NCBI GenBank assembly: GCA_019693395.1
Contig: JAAMXP010000133.1
Location: 1-43,785 of the forward strand
Direction: 5' to 3'
DNA: 43,785 nucleotides
From: Ettlia oleoabundans
Lineage: Eukaryota > Chlorophyta > Chlorophyceae > Chlamydomonadales
In this document: piece by piece, positions 27,091 to 39,900 of the stretch
Layout: every line of letters begins with the position of its first letter
Position numbering within the stretch: the first letter of the stretch is position 1
The notes under the pieces: model-generated
Seen by the model: only the letters and a program-made list of their open reading frames with translations
What the model was told of the DNA's origin: nothing
The model's database searches: none
Program-made: the position numbers and the translations under genes

Positions 27091-30000
27091 TCACTGTTTA
27101 ATGGCCTTGACGGCCTTAGCAATGGCTCCCTGCAACGTGGCATTAGCCTTGGATGTTGACTTGGCCAGTCGGCCTGCGTCAGTGAGCACCCGTTGCAGCG
27201 TCGCACGATGCTCGGGCGTGACGGTGCGCTCCGCCACGTCAGCACCCAGCAGCGCCAAATACTCTGCTGCTGTGAATCGGTGCGGTCGCTCCGCAACTGT
27301 CGCCACCAAACCCTCAGCGCTGTAGGTCAGCAGAGTATAGTAAAGCTTGGCACGATCGAAATGGCGAGCAGCATCAGGGCGGAAGCTTCCCGTACCGCCG
27401 CTGCCGCTGCCCAACCCCGACAGCGCAGGCTGCAGGCTGGCCAGCATGCGGCACATGCGCTGCACTCCCAGGTGGTTCCAGGAGCGGATGCTGGGCAGCA
27501 GCCAGACAACCATGCGTGCGGCGGCAGACGCTAGAGAGCCGAACACATATGCGCGCTTGTGGGGAGGCAGGTACGGCTCGAGCCCCTCATCCAACCGCCC
27601 AACCAGCCTACAGGTACATAGCAGCACAGGTGGTATAAGCATAAAGAAAGGGAATGCTGTCAGAAATGCCACCCCCCGCATTATGCCGATCACAAGTTGG
27701 TGAACGAGAACATGCGCGTGCACACCGCATACAATACCCTCCGGCCACTCCCAAGAGCCTAACTCCAAGAGCCTGACTGGCACCGCACTTAAGGGAAGGC
27801 ATCATTGCAGCTTGGGAGCGATGTTACGATGAAACTGTGTGACTCATAGCACCAACCCTCGCCTGCCCCACCTCGCAAGTGCGGCCACGCACTCGTCCAC
27901 CCCCCTTGCCTCCTCCTCCGCCTGACACACATAGTTGGACTTGGGCAACTGCTGCAGGTGGTGCAGCACCAGCAGCAGCAGATCCAGCCGCAATGCCCGC
28001 ACACACTGCCCCGCCAGCGCGCGATAGCGGTCTGACAGGTGGCTGAGGCCCTCTGTCAGCCCACCAGCCTCCCCGGCCCCCGCCTTGCGCCAGCTCTTCA
28101 ACCGGCTTCCCAGCAGCTGCTGCTGCCAGCTGGGCCCGGAGGCTGCAAGAGCGGTGGCTGAGCTGCCACTGCCACTGGCGGCCAGCTGCAGGTGCTGCTG
28201 GGAGGAGTTGGCTGCCAGCGGGGTGGCGGCCCCGCTGCCGCTCGTGCTGCTGCCCCCATCGGTGCTCAGCCGCTCGGCATGCCTGGGGAGCCGAGAGGCG
28301 CCGTCACTCCCAACTCCACCACCTCCACCACCTGCCACCACTACCCAACCATCCTCCCTTCCACCGCTGCTGCTTCCCCCCGACGAGGTGCAGCGATGTA
28401 TCACATCAGCCACATAATCCAAGCTATCACTCAGCGCCGCCAGGCTGGCCAGCCGTGCCACGTCACCACCACCCGACAGCAGCTTGCTTGCGGCCACAGG
28501 GCCCTCTGCCATCATGCGCTGCAGTATGTCGCACTCAACGGCCTCGTCGTTGGCACCAAACCCCGCAGCGATCACCGAGGAAACAAACGACTCCATGGCC
28601 TCTGCAAACAAGTGGGAGCTGGGGGGTGGGGGTACACCGGCTTGGGTACCTGAAAGGGCGATAAGTTGAATGGGGTAAGGCTGGGAACCTGCCAAAGCAC
28701 AGCAGAACTTGACAGGTTGTTAGCGACCAGAGTATATGGTCGTGAGGGACAGGAAGGGTGCGTGGGTGGTACAGTTGTCGGTAAAGTTGTCATGGTGCAC
28801 TCATTGGTTACTTTGTGGGAAGGTGAAAAAATGCTGGTGCCCTCAGCAGTAACCCGCAAGCTGCCGGTGTCCTTGCTAACCTGTGTTCCTGCCCACGAAG
28901 AAGGCCACGGGTGAGCCCAGCAGCGCCGCCGCCGGCTCCTTCACCATCAGCTGCACCACAGGCAGGCTCTCAGCCAGCCGCCCTGCGCTGCTGCCACCCA
29001 GCAACGCCGCCATCTGCGCCTCAAAAGCGTCCACCACGCGCCCCAACACATTCTCAACCACACCTGCACGCCCACAGGATGTGGTGCCCAGAAGGCCACA
29101 CAGAAAGATGCACACAGAGCACGAGTCAGTTCAAACAGTTGCAGGTGAAGAGGACAGGCCAGCCACGCATGCGTACATCTGCAGGTGAGGCTTCTGCCAG
29201 CAAGCAACAACCTAGCACCCATGCTGCTTGCAAGCTGCTCGCTTGACCATGGCAAGCGCCCTGTGTGGGGACATATCCCTGTCCTCGGCAGCGCCTGGTG
29301 TTGCAAGTCGCAGCCATCTAGCTTTGTATTGTGCGATGGTGTATCCATTGCAACCATTTTGCATACTGTTGAGGGGAAGCTGTGCATGGTGATAGTCTCA
29401 CCTGTGAGGTGTGTGGCGAAAGGCGGCACCTGAGCAGCCCAGCCCAGCAGCTCTTCCACCATGCGCTCTGTGGACAGTGCGGCAGGCAGCAGGGGCCGCC
29501 CTTCAGGGCCGCTGCCTGCCTGGTAGGGCGCACGCAGGCGGGTGCGTGGCTTGAATGCATCTGCATCCTCCAAAGCGGCAGAACACCGGGCCCTGCAGGA
29601 GTGTGCATACGGCGGGCAGTAAACGTAAGCAGCGACCCCCGAGGCGCAAGTGATGGCGTGCAGTATTCAGGCAGCCAACCAGCCTAATTGGCTGATGCCA
29701 GCAGTGCAAAAGAGCACGGAATGCAGCACAGAGAAATGCCTCAGCTCTGGCACAGTAACCATGCATGTATGTTGCCGCCGCCCGACATGCTAGCTCCCAC
29801 CTGGCGCTGACATACACTGCTGGCAGAAACTCCATGCGCAGGAAACTCTCCACATAGGTTTTGAGCAGGGAGCGCTCCGCAGCAGCAGCCTCGCTGGCGC
29901 CCCTCCAAGGCATGCTGAGCAGCGACGCCATGCGGCTGCCTGACTCACCACCGCCTCCCACTAGGCTGCTGACGTGGCTTTCTGCCACCTCAGCAAATGT

Positions 30001-30667
30001 CAGTACAGGGCGGTACAGGCTGGCCACCAGGGCGGGGCCACCCGGGTGCCCACCTAGGACGGCCCGTATGCGACCCCGAAGGTCACCTGCTTCCTCAATC
30101 CCACGCGCCCTGCCAACAGCAGCCGCCATGTCTCTGCCGCTGCTGCCGCCCGCTGTGTCTGGTGGGTGAGTCATCAGCTTGCCCACCTCGTGCTCCAATG
30201 AGAAGGTGAGGGCGCCTGCCTCTGCTGGTGCTGCCACTGGTGGGGGCGCCCCCAAAGCGTCAAGCTCGCCGCTGACAGATGCCAGCCAGCCAGCCAGCGG
30301 CACATCCCCCTGATCCTCGCTGCGCTGCGCGTGCTGCGCTGGCACCGGCGCGTTCAACAAGTCCCCTAGCAGCAGTTGGCATTCTACCTGCAGGCACTCC
30401 CAGGCTGCCGCAACCTCAACACGAGTGGCGTCAGCACCCGGAGGACCCAGAGGTGGCAGCTCCTCCGCCGCCCCTGCTGCAGGGTCGACGCCAGGTGGGT
30501 GCTGCAAGCGCTGCTGGTTCTGTTGTCGTAGCAGGAGCTCCAGGCCGGACGAGGCCTTGGGCACGCGTGCTAGCGACAGCATGTGCAGCAGGCGAGTGAG
30601 CTGCTTGAACACCTGCAAGCAAACGGTCGAGAGGGGTTGTGAACCGTGAGACAAATGGGCTTGCGAG

Positions 30668-30720
<53 letters not shown>

Positions 30721-33140
30721 ATAACGGAAACGTAACTGGGGGACGCTGCACTGGATATGAGGTCCAGCTCATGCGCACTGGCTTGCAGGTGCAAGCATGC
30801 TTCTTTCAACCCGTTGACGTAATCCCAACCAATCAACTTCCAGCCAACCAAACTTAACCCTTCTCCCCACATCATGCACATTCACCCACCTGCATGCAGC
30901 AGGCCAGCACATGCTCCAGCAGTGCTGCCGCTGTGGCAGCCACCGCCGGCGGCACCGAAATATCATCGCTGCCACCACCACCCGCGCTTTCCGGCTGGTG
31001 CTGCCGTCGCTGCTCCCATGTGTATGCATCGGGTGGCAGGCGCTGGCTGGCGGGGAAGGTGTCAATGGCACGGGCGATGAGGTGGCGCAGCTGACGTGGC
31101 ATGTGTCGTCGCAGCGCCTGCTGGGCCTCGTGCAGTCCACCTAGCTGGGCAACGCAGTCAACTAGGGCTGCAGGCAGGTGCACAGTGATTTAAAGGCTGT
31201 CAAGAGGGCAGGCAGGTTGTCAAGTTGGCAGGATCCGGTCACTAGGAGTAAGACATGCAGGCTGCATAGACCACCAGGTGGGTGCCTTATTGGATCAGCC
31301 TGACATTAATGTCGTACTCGACCCGGGCCTTCACGCTACATGCCGCAATGGCTGCAACAAGCACTTTATTGGGCAAAGATGGCCGGCCAGCCCCACAGCG
31401 GGACTACTCACCCAAAACCGGCAGCTCAGTGTCAACCAGGTGTCCATCCACAGCGGTCAAACCAGATGCACCTGGCATGAGCCCCCCCAGAGTCTGAGCC
31501 CGCCGGTGTGTCGGCCGCCGTGGCATGCTGGACAGGCTGGCCAGCTGGTCACCACCTGAGTCTGCATTGCCCGCAGCAAAGCCGCCGCCCCGTCCCCAGC
31601 TGTTGGTCCTGCCCATCAGGCCCATGCCTGGGGATCGGGGAGGCAGCCCTCGGGCACTCAGATTGCCCGCCACTGATGAAAGCTCTGCCTCCTGGCTGCT
31701 GCTGTGTCGCTGACCTGCAGGCAGTGCCAGACGCGGCACGCCGGCCGCACTGCTGCCCATCATGTCCCCTCCGGCGATCGCCATCAAACTGCTGCCATTG
31801 GCTGCGCTGTGAGGCCCTCCCCCTGCCGCTGCTGGGCCCTGTGCATCCAACCTGTACACTCTTGACTCCAACTCAGCCACCAGGCTGGCCTGCAGAGCCG
31901 TGCGCCTGCGCCCCATCTCCCCAGCCAGCTCCTGCACCGCACCAACGGACTGCAGCTCCTCCCGCGCCAGCTTGTTGCAGCCGTCCAGCAGGACTGACAC
32001 AGCCATGGGCCACTCCTGAAAGTTAGGGAAAGAGGGGTGATAAAGAGCGCTGGGAGATCCAGGACAAGACGAGTGCAGGCAGCAAGCTGGCACTACCAAG
32101 CTGTTGCCACGGCAGCTGATCTCTACGCCCCCTGCTAACTTTCCTAGCTGCCGCTCTTCTGCGTTGTAAACAACCTCCTACACAATCCACACCAAAAACA
32201 GCAACTAAACTCACGCTTCCAGCACCCACCTTGCTTTCCTCGAGACGCTGCACCCTGGCTGGCACCTCCAGGCAGCCCTGTATGTCGTCCAGCAGGCGCA
32301 GCGTGCAGGTCAGCATGAGGTCACGCTGGTACTGCGCAACCATGTGGCGAGACTGGGTGCTCAACCGCCGCCGAGCAGACTCCAGGGAGCGGCCCAAGGA
32401 CTCAAGCTGCACAGGGAGGAAGACGAGAGCAGGCCGGTGGAGCTGGGCTGTCACCAGTTCGGAACAGCAGACTGGCGGTTGACGGACAGCCGCCCAAACT
32501 CGCCTCACACAGGCAAACCACGTGGCTGCCAAGCCAATTCAAACCATTCACATCTACACCAACGCAAGTGCCACTTCCTGTTGACCCGCACCCACCTGCA
32601 GCTTTGACTCATTGAAGAGGCGCAGGATCTGAGAGTAGTTGTGTATGGACTTGTTGAAGCCCGAGTGGTAGCCCTCCACCACGGCGTCCACCAGCTCCTC
32701 AATGGCGGCACGCTGCTCCCGCAGCTGCACAACAAGGCGGCAGGCAGAGCAGGATCGGAGCCAGGATGCACAGTTTCAGCCAGGAAAGGGAAGAAAGGAT
32801 GGGAGCATGCGGTCACAATCAAGGCAGCACTCAGTAGGAGTGCCTGGATTATAATGTGCCAAGATGAACTGCAAAGCAGCACGATTTCAGCTGCAGAGAA
32901 GGCCATGCCATAAAACTTGCTGCACAAGACCTGGCTGAACTGCCCTCGCACCTCCTCCAGTTCTTGGTCCGCATTGTTGCTGCTCAGCACGGTCAGCACG
33001 TGCTTGAGCGAGTCAAAGCGTGGATCCGAAAAGCGTGGGTCAACCCTGGCCAAGGTCTCACCAAAAGCCTCCCAGTCTACTTTGCTGGTCCTTTGGCTGC
33101 CCAGGGATGCCGATGACTTGCGGTATTGCAGCCCAGACAT
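27091..33140 (-). CDS. SEC8: Exocyst complex subunit SEC8 (EXOC4)
   Basis: Subunit of the octameric exocyst, which tethers secretory vesicles to the plasma membrane. Ten exons (minus): 33140-32952, 32724-32596, 32406-32230, 32015-31412, 31167-30890, 30612-29801, 29592-29402, 29063-28881, 28649-27872, 27607-27091; 3858 bases, 1285 residues. The N-terminal part matches Sec8: IEELVDAVVEGYHSGFNKSI, then YSQILRLFNESK, a helical stretch through LLDDIQGCLEVPARVQRLEE, and WPMAVSVLLDGCNKLAREEL. The C-terminus has SWNHLGVQRMCRMLASLQPAL and DRAKLYYTLLTY, typical of Sec8. It is longer than plant SEC8 (about 1050) because of low-complexity Gly/Ser/Ala/Pro inserts in exons 4, 6 and 9. Exon 9 has an alternative in-frame acceptor at 28601. 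All donors are GT. It is divergent from the GCNA-like gene. Confidence 0.93.
30671..30719. repeat. Tetranucleotide microsatellite (GCAG)n
   Basis: About twelve tandem copies of GCAG/GGCA without interruption. It lies in the intron 30613-30889 of SEC8, so length changes would not alter the protein. Confidence 0.95.
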
Positions 33141-34014
33141 GGCGCCTTAGTGCGATTGCTGCCGCACCGCTGTCTGGGTGGCCCACACCCCTTGCTTTTG
33201 ATAAGATGGTAAGGTGTTATGCTGCCAAGCAATTAGATAGACTGCATCTTTATCCAATCGCTCTTCTGGATCTGGAAGATCAACAGCAAGGCGTAGTGGG
33301 CGCTGTGGGCGCTGTATGCATCCGCAGCCGGGCTCGGCGCGCCGCTACTAATACCTCCACCCCACAGAGCAGCGTTCGCTGCTTCCGGCCAGGCTGACGC
33401 CTTCTGCAGTAGCGCACAGTTTGTAGCTGTTTTCCAACGATCTCTTCACGCCGACTGACTGCTCGATCACGAATTGATCGAGTGCGCTGGGCTATCCGCT
33501 GCTAACGCTACCCACCGTCGTCCGTTCAACTTAGTAACGCAAGACGAGTTCTTCTATGTGCAACGAACACCAACAGCTGACATGGCAACAGCCAGGTCAG
33601 CACTGTGACGGTTGGCTGAGCGGCGAAGCCATCTCTCCCATTACCGACTCCTTAGTCTAGTGTTGCCTCCAAATTAGCTCCCTCCTTTCATAAAGAACAG
33701 CGCCTCAGCAGTCATCTATGCCCCGGGAACCAAACCGCACGTCCCCCAACCCACACCACGGTCGGCTGCAGGCCTCGCCTGCCAATCTGGCCTAGATTGC
33801 CGCACTAGCATATCAGCAATTGACACATAGCTAAATTTCAACAGTTAACATGCACAATTCCTGGCACCGACTAAGACGAGCGCTGCCACAGCTGCTGTTA
33901 CCCGCCTGGGTCCCCCGCCGGCGCCAAGCTGACGTCGCTATTCAATCAACACCATGAGGACTTCCCTGCATCGCCTCCCCGCCTCGCCCATACTCTTCTT
34001 ATGGCATAACCGCC
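33141..34014. promoter_or_regulatory. Divergent promoter region of SEC8 and the GCNA-like gene
   Basis: An 874-base region between two divergent ATGs, without recognisable coding sequence. It contains a perfect 8-base inverted repeat at 33462-33482. It is the largest shared upstream region in the window whose two flanking starts are well supported. Confidence 0.55.
33462..33482. repeat. Perfect 8-bp dyad in divergent promoter
   Basis: CTCGATCA (33462-33469) and TGATCGAG (33475-33482) are inverted copies around CGAAT. The symmetry could be a binding site for a dimeric factor; this is inference. Confidence 0.55.
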
Positions 34015-36252
34015 ATGCCAGGAAACAGCAATGGCAGTGAGGTTTTCCTGACGGCCAGCTCTTCGCTGCAGGCCGGCGACAGCCCCTGCTTGCCAGCCCC
34101 TTCCATCGACTCTGAAAACAGCGTAGACTCCCAAGAGCTCCAGAGCTTGCTAGATGAACTCCAGATATATCCCTCGAGGGGCAAGCGGCGGCTCGACAGC
34201 GGCAGCGACTCAGACGTTCCCAGCTCGCCAAGCACTTCTCCACCACACCTCTCGCCACGCTTAAATGCCGACAACCAGAGTGCAATAGCGGTGCCAGCCC
34301 TGGCTGCCCACCCGGTGGCGCCGCCGCCTCCACCGCCACCGCCTCAGCATTATGCAGGTGGAGCAGCAGCAGAACCAGAGGTCATCGACCTCCTTGATAG
34401 CAGTGAGAGCGACTCCGATGAAGATTGGCACATAGCCGCACCCGGCACTGCGAGGAAGCGGTGAGCAGCAGGGTCAGCCTGGTTGGCACCGGAGGAAGGT
34501 TGCGCTCGAAACGGTTTTGCTCAGGCTCAGCACCTGCATCACACCTCCACAGTAACCTGCTGGCTCCTTTGCTGTGTGTGCAGGATAGTTGTGGACAGCG
34601 AGGAGGATGGCGATGTTGATGACGTTGGCGACAAAGCAGCATCCATACGCACGGCAGTATTGCCGCCCTTCCTTGCCGCCATTCCAGGCCTGGGCGCAAC
34701 ACCACCGCCACCACGCCAACAGCAACAGCCCACAGCAGCGCTGCCACCTCACGGACGGCCTGTAGAGCAGCAATATGCAGCGCCGCCAGCACCACGCAGC
34801 ACCAGTAGCCGCCCGCTGTCCGCCTCTGCCTTTAAGAAGCAGCGTGAGGAGCTGACCACGCAGCTGTTCCGGGAGTTCAACCGCACAGTGTTTCAGGGGC
34901 GCCTGCCGCGGGATCTTGAGCTCAAGTGGAACTCACGGCTGCTGACCACAGCGGGGCTGACGCACTATCGACGAGAGATACCTGATGACCCCTATGCGCC
35001 GCCCATGTGAGCAGAGCTGGCACACATGCAAGGGCTGTTGCGACCAGAAGTGTTGGTGGCTGCGATTGACTAGCTGTTTTGCTGTCGCTGGTAAATTTTC
35101 TATCAACAGTAAGCTCTCTCTGCCCTACCCTGCCAAGTGGTGTGCACTCAGCAGCCACACCATCACCCCACCTTCCCTGCACCCACCCTGCGCTGCCCTC
35201 CCTCTCCCTATTCCGCCCACAGCTACTCGGCGCGTGTGGAGCTCAGCAGCAAGGTGTTGGACAGTTTTAGCAAGCTGGAACGCACGCTTTGCCATGAGCT
35301 GTGCCATGTGGCGGCCTGGCTGCTGGACCACACAGCCAAGCCTCCGCACGGCCCAGTGTTCAAGGCCTGGGCTGACCGGGCAATGCGGCTGTACAGCCAC
35401 ATGGACATCACCACCTGCCATGCGTACGAAATTTTCTACCCCTTCAGGTGTGACGCACCCCTCATTGCCGGTAATGCGATGCTGGGAATGGATTGTTTGA
35501 GTTGCAGCTCATACACTGCTGGTGGTATGGACCGCATCAGCCCACCAACATATGTCCCATTCATGTGGGTGTTGGTTTGTTCCGTGAATGCCCGTTGGCC
35601 AAAAATTGCAAAAGATGATTTGTGTCTGCACCTGGCGCACTTGCAACTGCTTGGCCAGCTGTTAGTTCCAAGCCACCCGGCCGCCCCAAATGTGGACGCT
35701 GCCTCATCCACCATGCTGGCTGCTCCTTGCTCCCTGCACCCTGGCACGCCCGCCGCTTGTATGCAGGTGGCAGTGCACCAACAGCGGGTGCCTGCAGGAG
35801 TATGGGCGGCACAGCAACAGCATCGACATCAGCAAGAAGGTGTGCGGCGCCTGCCGCGCCCCGTTGGCCTTCCTGGGGCGTTTCAAGCTTGATGGCACAC
35901 CCGCCAAGCAGCGCTCGGCCTCCAGCAGCAAGTTTATCCAGTTTGTCAAAGAAAACCACGCAGAAAGTGAGTTGCGCGGTGCTGGCATGGGTGCAAAGGG
36001 GCGGTGCACTTGGTGTGTACATGGTACAGTGCACTGTTGCGCCATGCGTTGGCCAGGCGCCTTGCCAACAGGGTTGCTGATGGCTTGTTGCTAAAACAGT
36101 CGGAGCAGGCTGCTGGTTACCAGTAACTTGCAACTACTGTACGGCCTGTCCTTGGAATTGCAGTTCGCAAAGCTCTGCCAGCTGGCACTCCCCAGAAGGT
36201 TGTCATGCAGCACATCAGCGCCAAGTATGCAGAGGCACGGCAGCGCAGCTAG
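34015..36252 (+). CDS. GCNA: GCNA-like SprT metalloprotease with SUMO-interaction-like motifs and HMG-like tail
   Basis: Predicted nuclear protease of the GCNA (ACRC)/Spartan-related SprT group, which acts on DNA-protein crosslinks. Exons: 34015-34460, 34584-35006, 35223-35447, 35767-35966, 36164-36252; 1383 bases, 460 residues, all GT-AG. The N-terminal 230 residues are disordered and acidic, with two SUMO-interaction-like motifs: VIDLLDSSESDSDED (from 123) and IVVDSEEDGDVDD (150-162), plus a Pro run. The SprT domain covers about 235-360, with the zinc-protease motif HELCH at 314-318 and a third His candidate at 332. A zinc ribbon follows: Cys368, Cys373, Cys391, Cys394. The tail FIQFVKENHAEIRKALP and VVMQHISAKYAEAR resembles the first two helices of an HMG box, the domain order of animal GCNA. 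The name is assigned by domain order, not alignment. Confidence 0.88.
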
Positions 36253-36979
36253 CAGCAGCAGCAGTAGGGTGCAGGTAGAGAAAGGTAGGCAGACTTTGGG
36301 CAATGTGTAGAATCAAATGAAGCCTGGAGCAATTGACAGCCCATGTCAGGACCATGTTACCTGGAGCATGGTGTTGCCATGTTGCCGGGCAGTTTCCCTC
36401 ACTTGCGTTTCACATACCAATCAGCCATTGAAGTGACTACCCAAACGAGTTGATCATTGAGTATGAGGTTCCCCCACGTTTTATTTACTGACCCTGCTTT
36501 TCAAGAGCTCTTCATTTGTTACAGAAGATTTGCCCAAAAAATGGCTGAACCGAAGGGGCAGGATAATCCAGAGATAGCCTAAGGAAAGGAATGTTTCCAG
36601 CATGACACACAGAAGGGGAGGGTGGTGGGTGATAGTATGAATTCAACGCCACACACTACTTTTCTTCATTTCAATCCTGGCACACATTCCGTACAGCAGG
36701 CAGCAGGCTATAACGACAAGCAAGGGGAGAATGAGGAAGCGGGGAAAGAAAGCAGCAGGACATGGTAAGGGCCAGATGAAGGAAAAGCAGCAGAACTAGG
36801 CGCCACGGGCGCGGCATGCACAAAAAGGTTGTATACTGTTGACAGCAGCCCTGTGGCAGGGCGGTTGGACACATTATGGTGCAGCTGCTTGAAAGAAAGC
36901 CAAGCATCAACGCCCGACAGCAGGATCAGGGGACGTATGACAGTGTGTGCCAGGTACTGTGCACCACACCGAAAGGGGT
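36253..36979. other. Convergent 3' region between GCNA-like and ARIA-like genes
   Basis: This 727-base, relatively AT-rich stretch contains no recognisable protein. A minus-strand TGTAA at 36523-36519 could end the leftward ARIA-like transcript. No clear TGTAA follows the GCNA-like stop closely. Short AGC repeats occur just behind that stop. Confidence 0.55.
36519..36523 (-). promoter_or_regulatory. Candidate TGTAA polyadenylation signal of the ARIA-like gene
   Basis: Minus-strand TGTAA about 457 bases behind the stop at 36980. Confidence 0.3.
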
Positions 36980-39900
36980 TCACAACACCATGGCATTGCT
37001 CTTATCAATGACCGCTTCCGTGATGGCGTCCCGCAGGCGAGGCGCCATCTTCTGCAGGCCAGGGCAAGCGCGCAAGGTGCGGGCAGCAACGTAAGCGCTG
37101 GCAAACTGGGGTGTCACTTGCAAGGTAAGGCCTCCAAGGCAATACACAGCGCAGTCCGGTACACCTTCCTTGTACTGGAACCCGGGTGCTGCCCTCAGGC
37201 CTGGGTCAGCCTACCAACCAGACTCACAGCACAACAGCTTTCCCACCCACAGCCAAACACCTTCACGCACAAACCACCACAGCCCTGCCTCAGTTAATGA
37301 ACAACAGGCACGCGCCTGCATGACGATCGCGTAGCTGGCAGGCGTGTTCTTGCTGCCACCCTTGACCATCTCTGGCTGCTCCCGCAGGCAATACAGCGCG
37401 CACTGCTTGCTCAGCTCGGGTGCGTTGTACGCCTCTGCCAGCTCGAATGCGGCGCTGACATTGTCGGGCGCCAGCTGGTCTGTGATTGTCTGCTCGCATA
37501 AATGCTTGAGGGTGTCTAGCATGTACTGGTCGGAAGCCTCCAGCAGCTCCTGGGCCAGCTCGGGGGGCACGTCAACACGACCTGCGCACACACACAGACA
37601 CACACATACATCAAAGAGGGGTAGGAGGCTGGAACAGTGAAGGTGGGGGTGGGAGGGCTGGGGCAAGGCACGTATGTTTGAATGCACATGGCTTAACTCA
37701 CCAACCATTAACCAAGATTACCAAATATTGCTTTGATTACGCCACCTCAACCATTCACTTGACCACCAACTCAGCAAGCCACCTGAGCAGTCTGGAAACA
37801 CACACCCGCCCACCGACCTACCCACCTGTCCCAGCTCCGATGGCTTACATCATTCCACCCACCCACCTGTGTAGATGCAGGTCATCATGCGCTCAAAAAC
37901 CTCGTAGCGAATGTTTGGTATGGGGATGCTGCTGGCATCCTTCTCACGGTAGTGCCCATCAAACATGGTGCGGAAGATCTCAGAGGCACCCAGCAGCCCC
38001 ACTCGGTGTGCGTGGAAGGGGCGCCCCTCAACCACAAACGTCACGTCGCTCATCTTGGGGCTGTTCACCAGGGCAGCACCCAGGAGCGCCTGCCACAGGC
38101 AACCAGGGGGAAAGGGGAGGGGCAGGGCTTGAGGCAGGAAAGAGGAAGCCTGCTGCGTGTTGCCAGAGGCAGCCAAAAGCTGGTGGGTACGCCCTGCCCT
38201 CCCACAGTTGCGTTGGCCTGCACGCCCTTCCACCCCGCCCAACCAGCCTACCCCCCTCGTCCACCTACCGTAGGCTCCTTGGGCATGATGTCGTCCACGC
38301 TGGCACGGTCGGCAGCGCCGCAGCTCTCTGCCAGGCGATATAGGGACTTGGCCGCAGTGCGTTGCATGTCCACTGGCATGTGGGGGTCCTGCAGATGCAG
38401 GGAGGAGGGAAATTAGAACCTTTTGCATCCAGTGATAGTCAACGCCGGCTGCTGACACTTGGATAATGAATAAAGTTTCGAAGCAGCTTGCATCCAGCCA
38501 CACCGCCTTGACAACCACACACATTTCCAAACCCTGATGTCTGGGATGTACTGCTACAACCACCTCAGGACCTTTTAACCGCTCTGCAAGCCCCTTACAT
38601 GCCTCATGCATGCCATATACCTCCTTTCTTCCACCTCTACAATAACGATGTCTTCCACATCTTCCAAGACGCAATCAAATAACCACATACCGCAACCCCC
38701 CGCACCCCAACCACCCCAAGGAAACACAGGCCCGGGGACGGCCCCTTACCTGCACCATTTCAAGCAGCACATCCAGCCCCTTCTTGTCGATGAAGATGAG
38801 GCGCAGCTGCGCGCCGCTGGGCTGCTCACGACTGGTCAGCTGGCTGAGCGCCACAGCAATGCGCTGCTTTCCGGCTACCTGGTTGGACTGCATGACGTAC
38901 AGGATCTGGCCCAGGATGCGGGTGCTCAGCTTGTCCTGGAAAGGGGTAGAGTGGATGATTGAAGTGTCAGCCAGCCAGCCAGCAAGCAAGCAAGAGATGG
39001 GCCCATACAAGCTGAGGAAACATGTTACTGAGGCAAATGGTTGACCGGCGCACAACTAGCAAAGGATGATGGCCAAGTTCACCAAATTGAATGCTTAGTC
39101 TCGCGAGTCCCACCACCTCCACACCACGCATGCACCCCACCTGCAGCCTCTTCATGAGCTTGTTGACACAGTCCTTGCTGGCCTGCACCACCAGCTCACA
39201 CTCGTGGATGCGCTGCACCGCGCCTTCACGCACAAACTCCAACAGGTTGTCCTCGTTGTCGCTCAAACCGTACAGCGCAAAGGCCGCGTTGTGCTACGGC
39301 GGGGCATCGAGGGGGAGAAGATGGCAAGTGGGTGCGAGACGGACGGCAGATGAAGGAGGGGCAAGAGAGGGAAGGGCAGCGGAAAAGGGCAAGAAGTGGT
39401 GGTAGGACCCTTAAGGGCTGCTGCCTAGCTAGTCTTGCTTCCCATCTACTTAGTCCAACTCAAATCTACAAGCAACTGTTGCGACCCAGGCTGCCCTCCC
39501 AACTGGCAATTCTTGCAACGACAGCCACCTGCAGGTTTGACTGGCACGTCTCCAGCAGGTCCAGCAGTGGCGACAGGCCCCCCTGCGCCACAATGCCCGC
39601 CTGGTTGTCGCTGTTCTGCGCCAGGCGCCCCAGCGCAAAGGCCGCCATCTCCCGCAGCTGGTTGTCATCATTGCTGAGCATGTCTATCAGCGGCGGCACC
39701 GCACCGCGCTGCACAATCTTGTGTTTGTAGTCCCCCTCAGCTGCAAAGGAAGGGTTGTAGCAGGCCAGAGATGAGCGGAAAGACAAGCCACATGGTGCCA
39801 GAATCGATAAGCTCAGGGGATACGTAGATGTGGCACGAGTAAGGCAAGGGGAACAAAGAGCAAGGCAGGGAGGGTGAGCGTTTTATTTCGAGAATCGTAA

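Noticed and set aside
33600..33665. Possible tRNA-Leu-like GGTTGGCTGAGCGG
   Set aside because: No anticodon stem or T-loop consensus follows.
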